From a virus: 64,000 nucleotides of DNA. The DNA is taken from the IMG/VR virus record IMGVR_UViG_3300025598_000029, positions 23,044 through 87,043 of that record; one strand, 5' to 3'. The notes beneath the pieces were generated by a model. It made no database searches. It had not been told where the DNA came from and was given only the letters and a program-made list of their open reading frames with translations. Made by a program: the position numbers and the translations under genes. Below, piece after piece: positions 43,755-53,119 of the stretch (position 1 is the first letter of the stretch; each line of letters starts with the position of its first letter).

Positions 43755-46215
43755 TACCTCAGGAGTTCTCGCTAGGCTACAAGCCGCCCTTTCAGTATAC
43801 GACCCCACCTGGGACGTCAGCGTTGGTACAGCCACGTATAAAATCCTAGAATCTGTTGCAAAAGAAATTGCTCTTGCTAACAATAACTCTGTTCTTCAAA
43901 CATATAGTTATGATGTTAACACAAAGAATGGTATTGAATTAGATACATTTTGTAACTTGTTTGGTGTTTATCGCCAATTTGGTAAAAGAGCTTCTGGGCT
44001 TGCAACTTTTTCTGTTAATACTCCATCAACTAACATTATTGATATCCCACTAGGTACACAAATTGCTGTACCAATTGGCACTAATTATACGTCTGCAATT
44101 TACTACGCAACTTCTGCACCAGCAATTATTGGCGTTGGTAGCACATCCGTTGACGTTCCAATCATTGCAACACTACCTGGAGCTTATGGCAATGTACCAA
44201 CTGGTGCAATTACTACAAAAGTTAGTTCACTTGTTGGTATTACATCAGTAGTTAACAATAGTGCAATAACTGGTGGTCTTGACCCAGAAAGTGATGCTTC
44301 TTTACGAGCTAGATGGCAAAGCACAGCTTTTAACAACAACATTGGTACACAAGGTAAGTATATTCTTACTGCTCTTCAAGATCCAAACGTAACTCTTGCT
44401 AACACAGTTAGTCAACAGACTTTCTATAGCGAACAACTACAAATTAATTCATCAATCAGTGGAACAGGCAATGCATTTACCATGCTGCTTGTAGCTTATT
44501 CTGGTATGACTAGCGTAATTAGTGGTACTACTTTTAGTGGGACCACAGTCGTTGCAAGCAGTGGATTTACCGGTTCAGTTACTGGTAGTGCGTTAGCTTC
44601 TGGAATAACTGCAATGATCAGTGGTGTTGCACCAAACTATCAAATTGTTGCATCACCTAACTCAAATACTAATACAGTCAATGGAACAGGTGTTTTAATT
44701 AATTATAGCGCAGGTTTACCATATCGTATAATGATTGGTAGCGGTACTTCTATCCCAGGTGCAAGCGTTACTACCAGTGGCGTTACCACTGTAAGTGGTG
44801 TTAGTTACTATAGTTATATTCAAAGTGCAAACCCTGACATTGGTACTAGCGGTACATTGTCATATAATGGTACTTTTGGTGGATATGTCTACCCGCAGGG
44901 TAATGAATTAATTGGTTCAAACCTTAATACGCCTTCACAAATAGTATACGCAAACAACACTGATTATTACTATCCTACAAACCCAACTGCCCCTCTAGTA
45001 GTAACTATTGCAAACAATGCCAACCAAACTGCACTATTTGCTGGCAACCAAATACAATTAATTTCAGAATATTGCCCAGCATCAAGTAGGTCTATAACAC
45101 TTGCTAGTGGTAATTTTATTGATATCTTTATTAATGGTACGTCAGCTTCTTCAGCAACTGAACAAGTTGTTTTTAATCCATCATTTACTTTAAGTTCAGG
45201 CAACGCGATTGCTAGTCTAAACACTGTTAACTACACATTGGCTAGTGGTGCTGTAGCAACTACAAACTCAACAATTGCTAATGATATTTATATCCCATTA
45301 AACCAACAACCTGTTATCAACTTCCCATCTCAGTTGTCTACATCAACTAGTGGAATAGCAGACAATATTTATCTTTACAATGTTGGCACAAGTAGTGGTA
45401 CTACTTACCCAATTGCTTTAAATAAATATCCATGGGTAACGTTTACAGGTACGGTTGTATCAGGAGCAACTACGAATGGAACAACATTTATTCCAGTAAC
45501 AAATGCCAATGGTCTATCACAGTTATACCCAGGTTTAGCACTCGCTAATAGTGCAATTGCATCAGGATCTGGTTACTATATTACACAAGTAACATCCAGT
45601 GGTGTTTATGTAAATCAAAATATTACTGCACCATCAGGTACTGCAACTACAGCAGCAATTAGCGGTAAAACTTTAGTTTACCCAATTTATGACACAACAG
45701 ACAATAAAAATAGTGTACTACAAACAACTGGCCTTGCATTTGATGTAACAACGCCACCAAGTGGTTGGCCTGCATTGCCAACACTTATGTCATGGTTGAA
45801 ATACAACCATAATTATAATAGCGATGTAGTTTCTGTAGAAACGTTGGTACAACAAAGTAGACCATTAGGAACAAACACTCTTGTTCACCAAGCAAACTAT
45901 ATCAACCTGGTTCTTAACCTTAGAATTGTGTTCTCATCTGGGTTTACTCCAACTTCAGTTGAAACAAATATTGCTAATAACCTTGCTACTTATTTTAGTA
46001 GTTTTTATTATCTTGGAAGTATTTCTTTCTCGACTCTTGCAGCTCAAATCCTATCAGTGCCAGGGGTATCAAACGTTAAAGTAACAAGTATTAATACTGT
46101 TGCTTTAGATGGAACAATACTCACTACACAATCTAGTGATTTTAACCTTGCAAGCAACCAATTACCATTGCTTAACGCAATTAACTTTACAGTTAAGGGA
46201 AATAGTAATTTCTAA
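43747..46215 (+). CDS. Baseplate J-like protein (wedge, gp6-like)
   Basis: The N-terminus (LARLQAALSVYDPTWDVSVGTATYKILESVAKEIA) and the central GALPGAYGNVPTGAIT- and GGLDPESDASLRARW-type segments are signatures of the gpJ/gp6 family that forms the ring of the baseplate wedges. At 822 residues it is larger than P2 gpJ because of Ser/Thr/Gly-rich inserted beta domains (about 230-600). The last 100 residues return to the family pattern (VSVETLVQQSRPLG ... VPGVSNVKV). Confidence 0.75.
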   Translation: MADTSGVLARLQAALSVYDPTWDVSVGTATYKILESVAKEIALANNNSVLQTYSYDVNTKNGIELDTFCNLFGVYRQFGKRASGLATFSVNTPSTNIIDIPLGTQIAVPIGTNYTSAIYYATSAPAIIGVGSTSVDVPIIATLPGAYGNVPTGAITTKVSSLVGITSVVNNSAITGGLDPESDASLRARWQSTAFNNNIGTQGKYILTALQDPNVTLANTVSQQTFYSEQLQINSSISGTGNAFTMLLVAYSGMTSVISGTTFSGTTVVASSGFTGSVTGSALASGITAMISGVAPNYQIVASPNSNTNTVNGTGVLINYSAGLPYRIMIGSGTSIPGASVTTSGVTTVSGVSYYSYIQSANPDIGTSGTLSYNGTFGGYVYPQGNELIGSNLNTPSQIVYANNTDYYYPTNPTAPLVVTIANNANQTALFAGNQIQLISEYCPASSRSITLASGNFIDIFINGTSASSATEQVVFNPSFTLSSGNAIASLNTVNYTLASGAVATTNSTIANDIYIPLNQQPVINFPSQLSTSTSGIADNIYLYNVGTSSGTTYPIALNKYPWVTFTGTVVSGATTNGTTFIPVTNANGLSQLYPGLALANSAIASGSGYYITQVTSSGVYVNQNITAPSGTATTAAISGKTLVYPIYDTTDNKNSVLQTTGLAFDVTTPPSGWPALPTLMSWLKYNHNYNSDVVSVETLVQQSRPLGTNTLVHQANYINLVLNLRIVFSSGFTPTSVETNIANNLATYFSSFYYLGSISFSTLAAQILSVPGVSNVKVTSINTVALDGTILTTQSSDFNLASNQLPLLNAINFTVKGNSNF

Positions 46216-47171
46216 TGGCTGGTAATCTTTTCCCCACTGCTTTGCACTCTACCTTTATACAAAAGGTAAGTAATTTTCCAGATGATATTTATGATTTTAA
46301 TAGTGGTGATGACCTCACCACGTTAATGAATATTTTGCTTGGCAACAGTGGTACTGGACAACTTAACAACCTACAGCTTGCTGCAAGGCTTGGTCAGCAA
46401 AATATAGAATTTAATAATTTAGATACAATACTTGGATTAATTCTTAATGTAAAAAGAACTGCTCCTGAAATCTATAGTTTTGCTACAAATCCTTTTATTG
46501 ATCAATTGACTGATGCTCAATGGCAAGAAATCAGTACAAAAGATGCAAGTTATCGTGAAAGACTTATGGGAGCTGCAGAAGCTTTTCAAATAGGTTCAAC
46601 GCTGTGGGGCGTTCTCACTATGTGTGAAGCATTAACACAAACAAAGTTTTATGTTGTAGAAAGTTGGAGAACACCCGGTTATGGAAGATCGGGCGTTAAC
46701 CCAGCCCAAGAAATAGTTCTTATTCCTTTAATGGATTCTACTAACAATAGTGGTTTCTTTACTTGGGATCAAAGCAAAGTTAATACAATTTTGAATACTA
46801 TAAAGTATTTTACATTTAATAATTTTGTAATTAGCTTTGGTTCGCCTATTAATACACTTACTCAAATTTCTGGAAACTACGTAGCAACTAACGGTGGTTA
46901 TTCAGAATACTTTCATTTGCAAACATCTGTGAATGCAAACGGTTTGAACTCACCTGGAAATATACAACCAGGTGCTAACACAAGATATTGGGTAAAGAAT
47001 AATACAAGCAGCGTAGCTCCACATTTTGCTCACTTGCAAACACAAGAAATAATTATTGACTTAACAGGGAATATTAATTTTGTTAGCAGTACTGATCCAA
47101 CTGGTTTCCCAGAAAACAGCGTTGCTCTTCCTTCTATCCAAGTTACATCAACAGTCTATGGTGCACAATAA
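46215..47171 (+). CDS. Baseplate-associated protein, gpI-position, 318 aa
   Basis: It directly follows the J-like gene, the slot of gpI/gp7-like wedge proteins. The N-terminal 130 residues are helical (DDLTTLMNILLGNSGTGQLNNLQLAARLGQ), the rest is mixed with a beta-rich end. No named family is clear. Its start overlaps the J stop and its stop overlaps the next start, consistent with a complex made in fixed ratio. Confidence 0.5.
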   Translation: MAGNLFPTALHSTFIQKVSNFPDDIYDFNSGDDLTTLMNILLGNSGTGQLNNLQLAARLGQQNIEFNNLDTILGLILNVKRTAPEIYSFATNPFIDQLTDAQWQEISTKDASYRERLMGAAEAFQIGSTLWGVLTMCEALTQTKFYVVESWRTPGYGRSGVNPAQEIVLIPLMDSTNNSGFFTWDQSKVNTILNTIKYFTFNNFVISFGSPINTLTQISGNYVATNGGYSEYFHLQTSVNANGLNSPGNIQPGANTRYWVKNNTSSVAPHFAHLQTQEIIIDLTGNINFVSSTDPTGFPENSVALPSIQVTSTVYGAQ

Positions 47172-50100
47172 TGCCAATTTTACCAAACAATACAGACCCC
47201 TCAAAAGAATACGTAACGCAATCGGTTAATCCGCCTTTAACTATTGACGGTGTTGTCTATAATAAAATTTATTCACACACTGGTGTAATTGATACTTTAT
47301 CAAATATTCAAAGCACTGGATATTCAGATCCCAATGTAAACATTTTTAATCAATCAAATAGTATTATTAGTTTTGATCCACAACTACAAAAATCATGGAT
47401 CTCAAGTACTGATTTTGGTGGACCTACAAGTAATCCTGTAGTAATTACTTACGATATTGTAAATACTACTTATTACAACAATATTGTTTTTGATGTGCTT
47501 AACGTACCTTGTTTTGTTGAGATACTAGACGAGAATGATAATCCATTGCCCGGTTCCTCAACATTCTCAATTGCCGGTGGTGGAGACATTTACACAACTA
47601 CTAATTGGTTGCGTTTAGAATACAATGCACCAACTAACCCAACACCAGCTACAGTATCAGGTACAAATGGAACAAGTAATTTTACTTATCCATTAACTGG
47701 TGTAAGCGAAATATCTATTCGCATTACAAGGAATAAAACTGTTCAATCTAACTCGGGTAATGGAAATACTTTAACAAATATTGCTTATTCAGTAGGTGTA
47801 CAAAACTTTAGTATCAAATTAATTGTTAAAAATAATTCTGATATTCCTGCCGCGGTTGTTAGTGGTTCTAATTCTATTATTACACAAAATCGTTTTAATT
47901 TTGTAGAAACATATTCTTATTCAGTTAATAGTGTTTCTAATATGTTTGTTAATGATTCAACATATTGGAAATGTGCTCCACAACCTGTAAAAGACTCAAT
48001 CGTATATTTTTATATGAAAGTTAGCGATCCAACGCCAAAAACAATTAATAGACTATACATTGATCCATTGTACAGTGGTTGCAAATTTAATGTCTATTAC
48101 ACTATTCAATCAACAATTAGTGGTACAGTAGATCCAAGCACTTTCTCTTGGACGCCTATTCAAAGAGATTTTTCTTTAAGAAAAGGTTTATACGATTTAC
48201 CAACCGTAAGCTGCACGTATTTAAAAATTGAATTTATAAAACTTATACCAGAAGTATATGACCTGCCATTGGATTCAATTAATAAAACTATTAATGTTTT
48301 TCCTTATGATGTTGAAAATTACTTCTCTCAACTAGAAGCAAATATTATTGACGGTAATGCAGTAAAATATGCAATTACTAACCCAGGTGCTATTGGTGTT
48401 TCAACTATCTTAAACCAACAGATTAGTAACTCAACTATCCTGGGTAATGCAACTGCAAATATTGGTAATAATTCTACTTTTCCAAGTCTTGCAAATCTTA
48501 ACTCAACACAGATTAATAATCCTACTACACAATCTATAAATACAAGTTCATATATCATTGACCCAAGTATTAGTTACAAACTATTAGATTCTAATGGTAA
48601 TTATAACTATAGTTCATATAATGAATTCCTTCAAAGAAGATTTCCAGACAATCGTGTCCATGTTTATAATCAAGTAAACATTAATCAAACTTGGCACCAA
48701 GCCTACTTTACTGGTATTAGATACATTACTTCATTTTTTGAAAATAATTTTGATGATCTACGTGGAACACCACAAAATTTTATTTCAAGCAATGGATCAA
48801 ACACAGGATTCTCTAGCCAAGGTGTTGATTACATTAACCTTAATGTTGACGAAATTGCAGTAACACCATGGTTCTCTACCATTGATAGTTTTAACGCATT
48901 TAATATTGGTGGTTTAACTACTGACTGGCAAAGTTTTTTAACTCAAGGCAATACAATTAGCAATGATAATACATTGATGAATAACATTAGTGCTGCAACT
49001 TTAAGCACCATGCTCATTAATGCTAGCGGTACAAAAATAGGTACGCTTGGTACAAGTACTATTTATGCAATATCTGGTCAACCTAATACTCAATATGGTA
49101 TCCAATCAGCAGCGTATTCTTTTGGCAATAATATTCTTAATTACTACAACGCTAATTTCCTACCATACTCTGGATCAATTTTAAATTGGTCAGGTCTTGG
49201 TGGTACTACAATAACTGGTACATCTGTAAATTATTATAATCCATCAACGGGTCTTAGTGGCACTGCTAGCGGACTAAGTGTTAGCGGTGGGAACTATACA
49301 GCAGCATTTAACTTTACTATACCAAACGTCAATGCAAGTGGTATCCAAACTTGGCAATTGCAATTTGGTGCACCATCGTTTGGTGTAGTTGGTTATGCAA
49401 GCTATACACAAGCCGGTGGGTTTAATTACTACTTTTTAACCAATGTCCAAGCTTCTGGTTCTACTAATATTAGTCTAAAAACTAGATTTATTAATCCAAC
49501 AACTAATAATGTAATCTCTGGAACTACTGTGAGTGGTAGTACAGTTGCTGTAACTTCTGGATTTAATATAGCTACTGTTACTGGAACTAATTATAGCACT
49601 TCAATACCATCAAATACAATTCAATTAGTGATTAGTGGTAGCGCAAGCGTACCATATTCACTATATCAATTAGGTGTTTTCACTCAACCAACTAATAAAT
49701 GGATTGGGCCATCCGACCATAGCAATATGAGAGTTAGTGGAACAGTACGTGTACTATTGCCAAAAAATAATGCAGGAACTTATAGAGCAAGTCTTATTGG
49801 CACTGATGTATTAGGTAACTTATCTGAACTAGCTTATAAAATTTATACACCAGGAACTATGCCAATAAATACTTGGTTCGATGTAGAACTAGAAGGATTT
49901 ACCGGTAGCAATTACGTATCATTCGTAATGGTTATAAGGCAGATTGTACCAACAATTAACGAAATTTTTTATGTAAGTATGCTTGCACCATTCTATCACC
50001 CAGTGCGTTATGAATTTACTAATACACAAAACAACAATATTACTGGAAAAACAGGTTGGTATCCAATCACTCTTGGTGTAAATGATGCAAATAGTTTTAT

Positions 50101-50383
50101 AAGTACTGCATCTGGATTACCAGCCAGTGGAATACAAATACGTATGACAGCTCTAGACCCTAATGTTTATGTAACTGGAGTAAGTATTATTCCACAATAT
50201 AAACAAAACTCATATTACTCTAATCTTGATATAAATTACATTGGAGTGAGTAAAACCAATGAAATTAGTTCACGACGTAGTATTAGTAGTAAACCTTATT
50301 TTCAGTTGAATTCTGAATATCATCCAGCTATTTTTAATATAAATAGGATCTCAAGCAATGTAAATCTTTACAACGTAGATTGA
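47171..50383 (+). CDS. Large baseplate/tail fibre protein, 1,070 aa
   Basis: This is a long, Asn/Ser/Thr-rich, mostly beta protein and the last of the structural operon. Residues 1-400 contain discoidin- or jelly-roll-like segments (YYNNIVFDVLNVPCFVEILD ... GISEISIRIT-type strands). The second half has repeated carbohydrate-binding-like beta sandwiches around 640-900. It probably forms the outer wedge or a long fibre. I see no definite family motif, so the role rests on size, composition and position. A promoter for the next gene overlaps its end. Confidence 0.5.
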   Translation: MPILPNNTDPSKEYVTQSVNPPLTIDGVVYNKIYSHTGVIDTLSNIQSTGYSDPNVNIFNQSNSIISFDPQLQKSWISSTDFGGPTSNPVVITYDIVNTTYYNNIVFDVLNVPCFVEILDENDNPLPGSSTFSIAGGGDIYTTTNWLRLEYNAPTNPTPATVSGTNGTSNFTYPLTGVSEISIRITRNKTVQSNSGNGNTLTNIAYSVGVQNFSIKLIVKNNSDIPAAVVSGSNSIITQNRFNFVETYSYSVNSVSNMFVNDSTYWKCAPQPVKDSIVYFYMKVSDPTPKTINRLYIDPLYSGCKFNVYYTIQSTISGTVDPSTFSWTPIQRDFSLRKGLYDLPTVSCTYLKIEFIKLIPEVYDLPLDSINKTINVFPYDVENYFSQLEANIIDGNAVKYAITNPGAIGVSTILNQQISNSTILGNATANIGNNSTFPSLANLNSTQINNPTTQSINTSSYIIDPSISYKLLDSNGNYNYSSYNEFLQRRFPDNRVHVYNQVNINQTWHQAYFTGIRYITSFFENNFDDLRGTPQNFISSNGSNTGFSSQGVDYINLNVDEIAVTPWFSTIDSFNAFNIGGLTTDWQSFLTQGNTISNDNTLMNNISAATLSTMLINASGTKIGTLGTSTIYAISGQPNTQYGIQSAAYSFGNNILNYYNANFLPYSGSILNWSGLGGTTITGTSVNYYNPSTGLSGTASGLSVSGGNYTAAFNFTIPNVNASGIQTWQLQFGAPSFGVVGYASYTQAGGFNYYFLTNVQASGSTNISLKTRFINPTTNNVISGTTVSGSTVAVTSGFNIATVTGTNYSTSIPSNTIQLVISGSASVPYSLYQLGVFTQPTNKWIGPSDHSNMRVSGTVRVLLPKNNAGTYRASLIGTDVLGNLSELAYKIYTPGTMPINTWFDVELEGFTGSNYVSFVMVIRQIVPTINEIFYVSMLAPFYHPVRYEFTNTQNNNITGKTGWYPITLGVNDANSFISTASGLPASGIQIRMTALDPNVYVTGVSIIPQYKQNSYYSNLDINYIGVSKTNEISSRRSISSKPYFQLNSEYHPAIFNINRISSNVNLYNVD

Positions 50384-50408
50384 TTTTTTCTGTTGTTTAT
50401 GGTAATAT
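50380..50408 (+). promoter_or_regulatory. Sigma70-like promoter, probably leaderless
   Basis: TTGATT (50380-50385), a 17-base spacer and TAATAT (50403-50408) with an upstream TGG (extended -10). The expected start of transcription falls at about 50415, which is the A of the helicase ATG, and there is no Shine-Dalgarno. This implies a leaderless mRNA, common in actinobacteria. Confidence 0.65.
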
Positions 50409-50414
50409 TTACTC

Positions 50415-52274
50415 ATGCCTTCAGAGAAGACTATATATGTTCAAAAGAGTAAATTACTCAATGGAGTACTAAGATACAGCTCCTTGGACCCTGAAGTCAA
50501 GAAAAAACTTTTGATGCTTGATAATTACGGTACTTTAAAAAACCGTGACAGGATTGATGAGTTTGCTCAGCTTGTAGAAAATAATGATTATTCTTTAATT
50601 TTTGAGGATAAAGAAGCTGAAAACGATTTTATAGATTTACAGATGTGCAGTTCTGAACCATATGAAGTTAATAGCCCTTTTTTGGTTGAGAACCATTTAT
50701 TCCCTTTTCAGCATGTTGGACTTAATTATGTCTGGAAGCAAATGCTCTCAGAAAACCCACAAGTATTAGTCCAGTGGGATACAGGTGCAGGCAAAACTTT
50801 ATTGAGTTGCCTCACTAGCCAGAAACTGTTTGATCATGGTGCCATTGACAAGGTGCTGGTCTTTTCAAAGAAGATCAAACAATACGACTGGGAACAGGAG
50901 TTTAAGCGGATGACACACTTAACTGTTGAACGTGTAACAGAAAAGATGACTCGCAAAGCTCGCCACGCCATGTACGAAAAAAACACTAACCAAGTATTAG
51001 TTCTTAACTACGAAAAAGTACGTGAAGGCAATATGGCTAAAGTGCCAGGCCAGAGAAAGAAAGTTAAGTCCTACGACCGTACAGATTTATTGCAAATCCT
51101 GAACATGATCAAGGGGCAACGTGTACTTATCATTATTGATGAAGCACAAAAAATCAACAGCGGAGAAAGTCTGTTGGGAGAAGGTTTTCATACTCTTATT
51201 AACACACCGGATAGCGAAACAAAAGCTCTAGCATTAACGGCTACACCATATACGACTAGCCCATTGAACATCCGTAATATTTTTTCTGTAGTAGCCCCTG
51301 GTATTCCTGACGTTAGTGACATGAAACGTGATGTTTTTAAACGTTTTTACGGTAAAGAGTTCAGCATGTATAGCAATGGTTTTGTACAAGAACTATATGT
51401 AAAAGAATGGGATCGTGCAAAACTTTCTTTATTAGGTAAGAAACACGAAAATTGGACTCACATTGCAATGAAAAGCGATCCCATTATTGCTGCACAGTTC
51501 CCTGAAAGCACTCCAAAAAAGCTTGTATATGAACTTTCTGATATTGACCGTGCTATTTATGATTGGGCTGAAGAACAAGCTCGTGAACGTTATAATCCAG
51601 ATAACCAAGTTGCTAACTGGAGCTATATTGACGTACTCCGTATGATTTGCAATACCACTGAAGGTCTTAAAAACAGTAATGGTAAGTTTGCTAAAGAAAT
51701 TGTTGCAGAGTTTGGTAATGACATCAGCATCCAGAATAGTGCAAAATATCAGTTGATTATAAATAATCTTGACGTTTATTTTGAAAAAAATGAAAAAGTT
51801 GTTTTGTTTACATATTGGACAAACGGCACTCTATTTCCATATTACGAAGCGTTAAAAGCACAATACCCAGATGTTCTTATTTTGCCTATCTGGGGAGTTG
51901 GAATGAGCACTGATCAGTCAGCAGAAAACATGAAACTATTTAATGCTGCTAAAGGTCCAGCTGTATTAATTACAAGTGATGTACTCCAAGAAGGTGCAAA
52001 CCTTTATGCACCATACCTTTGGAACATTGAAGTACCACGTACATATGCAGATTACAAACAACGTAAAGATCGTATCAATCGTGCCGATTCTCGCTCAAAA
52101 GGAGTTGACAAAACATGGGTATATCGTCCAGTAGCTGTAAATACTATTGAAGAAAGAGTAGATGCAAAAGTTTTGAGACGGAGAGCGGAAGCAGAAGCAA
52201 TTCGTGGTATTATAGACGAGCATGCTGACATGGAAGACACTATTGATGTAACACCGTTTGGATTTTTGTTTTAA
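50415..52274 (+). CDS. SNF2/DEAH-type superfamily 2 helicase
   Basis: TGAGKT (123-128) is Walker A, DEAQ (242-245) motif II, LTATP (about 274-278) motif III. The C-terminal lobe has a VLFTYWTNGT-like strand, ITSDVLQEGANL (motif V) and QRKDRINRADS (motif VI). The protein thus has both RecA-like lobes of an SF2 translocase, 619 residues long. Phage proteins of this type act in replication, recombination or transcription. It opens the non-structural region behind its own promoter. No nuclease domain is visible. Confidence 0.75.
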   Translation: MPSEKTIYVQKSKLLNGVLRYSSLDPEVKKKLLMLDNYGTLKNRDRIDEFAQLVENNDYSLIFEDKEAENDFIDLQMCSSEPYEVNSPFLVENHLFPFQHVGLNYVWKQMLSENPQVLVQWDTGAGKTLLSCLTSQKLFDHGAIDKVLVFSKKIKQYDWEQEFKRMTHLTVERVTEKMTRKARHAMYEKNTNQVLVLNYEKVREGNMAKVPGQRKKVKSYDRTDLLQILNMIKGQRVLIIIDEAQKINSGESLLGEGFHTLINTPDSETKALALTATPYTTSPLNIRNIFSVVAPGIPDVSDMKRDVFKRFYGKEFSMYSNGFVQELYVKEWDRAKLSLLGKKHENWTHIAMKSDPIIAAQFPESTPKKLVYELSDIDRAIYDWAEEQARERYNPDNQVANWSYIDVLRMICNTTEGLKNSNGKFAKEIVAEFGNDISIQNSAKYQLIINNLDVYFEKNEKVVLFTYWTNGTLFPYYEALKAQYPDVLILPIWGVGMSTDQSAENMKLFNAAKGPAVLITSDVLQEGANLYAPYLWNIEVPRTYADYKQRKDRINRADSRSKGVDKTWVYRPVAVNTIEERVDAKVLRRRAEAEAIRGIIDEHADMEDTIDVTPFGFLF

Positions 52275-52275
52275 T

Positions 52276-52304
52276 TTGACTCTGGTCCCATATCGTGATA
52301 TGTT
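52276..52304 (+). promoter_or_regulatory. Sigma70-like promoter for the Rpf-like gene
   Basis: TTGACT (52276-52281), 17-base spacer and TATGTT (52299-52304), directly after the helicase stop. Transcription would begin near 52311 and give a leader of about 60 bases before the TTG start. Confidence 0.55.
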
Positions 52305-52372
52305 TTATAAACTTAAAGAAGGGAGATCTATTGAAAACTAACTGACCTTATTGTTAGAGAGATAGGATAATC

Positions 52373-52765
52373 TTGAGACGTTTAATTACAATCTCAGTAT
52401 TAGCTGTCAGTATGGTTATTAATCATGTTGGAGCTAGCACCCCAAAAGTATTAACAAACAAAGAAACACCAAAAGTGGTTCAAAAGATTAAAAAAGTAGT
52501 ATATCCAGTGATATTGTTTTCTAGGCCAATTATGTTGGCTTGGGAAAAAGTTAACATCTGTGAAATGGGTGGTAACTGGCATTACATAGGCCCCTACTAC
52601 AGTGGTGGACTAGGAATGACTAATATTAACTGGATTAAATTTGGCGGTTTAAAATTTGCCAAGAATGCAGGATTAGCAACACCAGAAGAGCAGGTAACAA
52701 TTGCTCGTGAGATCGAAAAAAGTGGCTACGTTCCTGACCAATATGGTTGCGGACAAGGCTGGTAG
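52373..52765 (+). CDS. Secreted Rpf/transglycosylase-like protein
   Basis: The TTG start is supported by AGGAT 6 bases upstream and because it gives a signal peptide (residues 1-21, ending HVGA). Residues 57-130 fit the Rpf/transglycosylase-like fold (PF06737 type): the W-K-N-CEMGGNWH segment holds the catalytic Glu64, YSGGLGMTNINWIKFGG follows, then ATPEEQVTIAREI and the final Cys126, which would bond Cys63. Such proteins cleave the glycan strands of actinobacterial walls and wake dormant cells. In a phage it could aid lysis, entry or superinfection exclusion. It has its own promoter. Confidence 0.68.
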   Translation: MRRLITISVLAVSMVINHVGASTPKVLTNKETPKVVQKIKKVVYPVILFSRPIMLAWEKVNICEMGGNWHYIGPYYSGGLGMTNINWIKFGGLKFAKNAGLATPEEQVTIAREIEKSGYVPDQYGCGQGW

Positions 52766-52780
52766 AGGAGAAAATAATAA

Positions 52781-52996
52781 ATGGCAATTAATAAGTATGA
52801 TCAGATCCAACGAGACATGATGGACATGATCACCAGTGGTCAGATGCATAGTACCTTGATTGGTAAGACCATTGCTGTGGGCGGAAATAGCCCACGATCA
52901 CTCCAAGAAATTGAAGATTTTGTAGAATATATCATAAATTTGCTTAAAAAAGCAGAGCAATTCCGAAAGGATAATGTAAAAAAGAGCAAAAGATAG
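52781..52996 (+). CDS. Hypothetical helical protein, 71 aa
   Basis: This is a small, probably helical, basic-tailed protein (two helices around residues 5-22 and 43-65). GAGGAGAAAATA is a strong ribosome site, 15 bases after the Rpf-like gene. Not recognised. It is followed by a structured intergenic region. Confidence 0.55.
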   Translation: MAINKYDQIQRDMMDMITSGQMHSTLIGKTIAVGGNSPRSLQEIEDFVEYIINLLKKAEQFRKDNVKKSKR

Positions 52997-53103
52997 CTAA
53001 TGAAGTGAGAGAGCTTTACAGCCTCTCCAGAAGGGCCTGGTCTTCCTCGGGAGTTGCAGTCGGTGTTCATACCTTGACTCCTCCCGAGGCCCTTCCAGCT
53101 ATC
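52992..53103 (+). ncRNA. Structured intergenic RNA or complex terminator
   Basis: An outer helix, GATAGCT (52992-52998) with AGCTATC (53097-53103), encloses a main hairpin in which AAGGGC (53031-53036) pairs with GCCCTT (53089-53094) and CTCGGGAG (53046-53053) with CTCCCGAG (53081-53088), the left arm having a 9-base internal bulge. The stretch is clearly GC-richer than its surroundings. It could be a terminator, a small RNA or a regulatory leader for the WhiB gene; no known class is recognised. Confidence 0.4.
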
Positions 53104-53119
53104 AATCTTTCCAATAATT

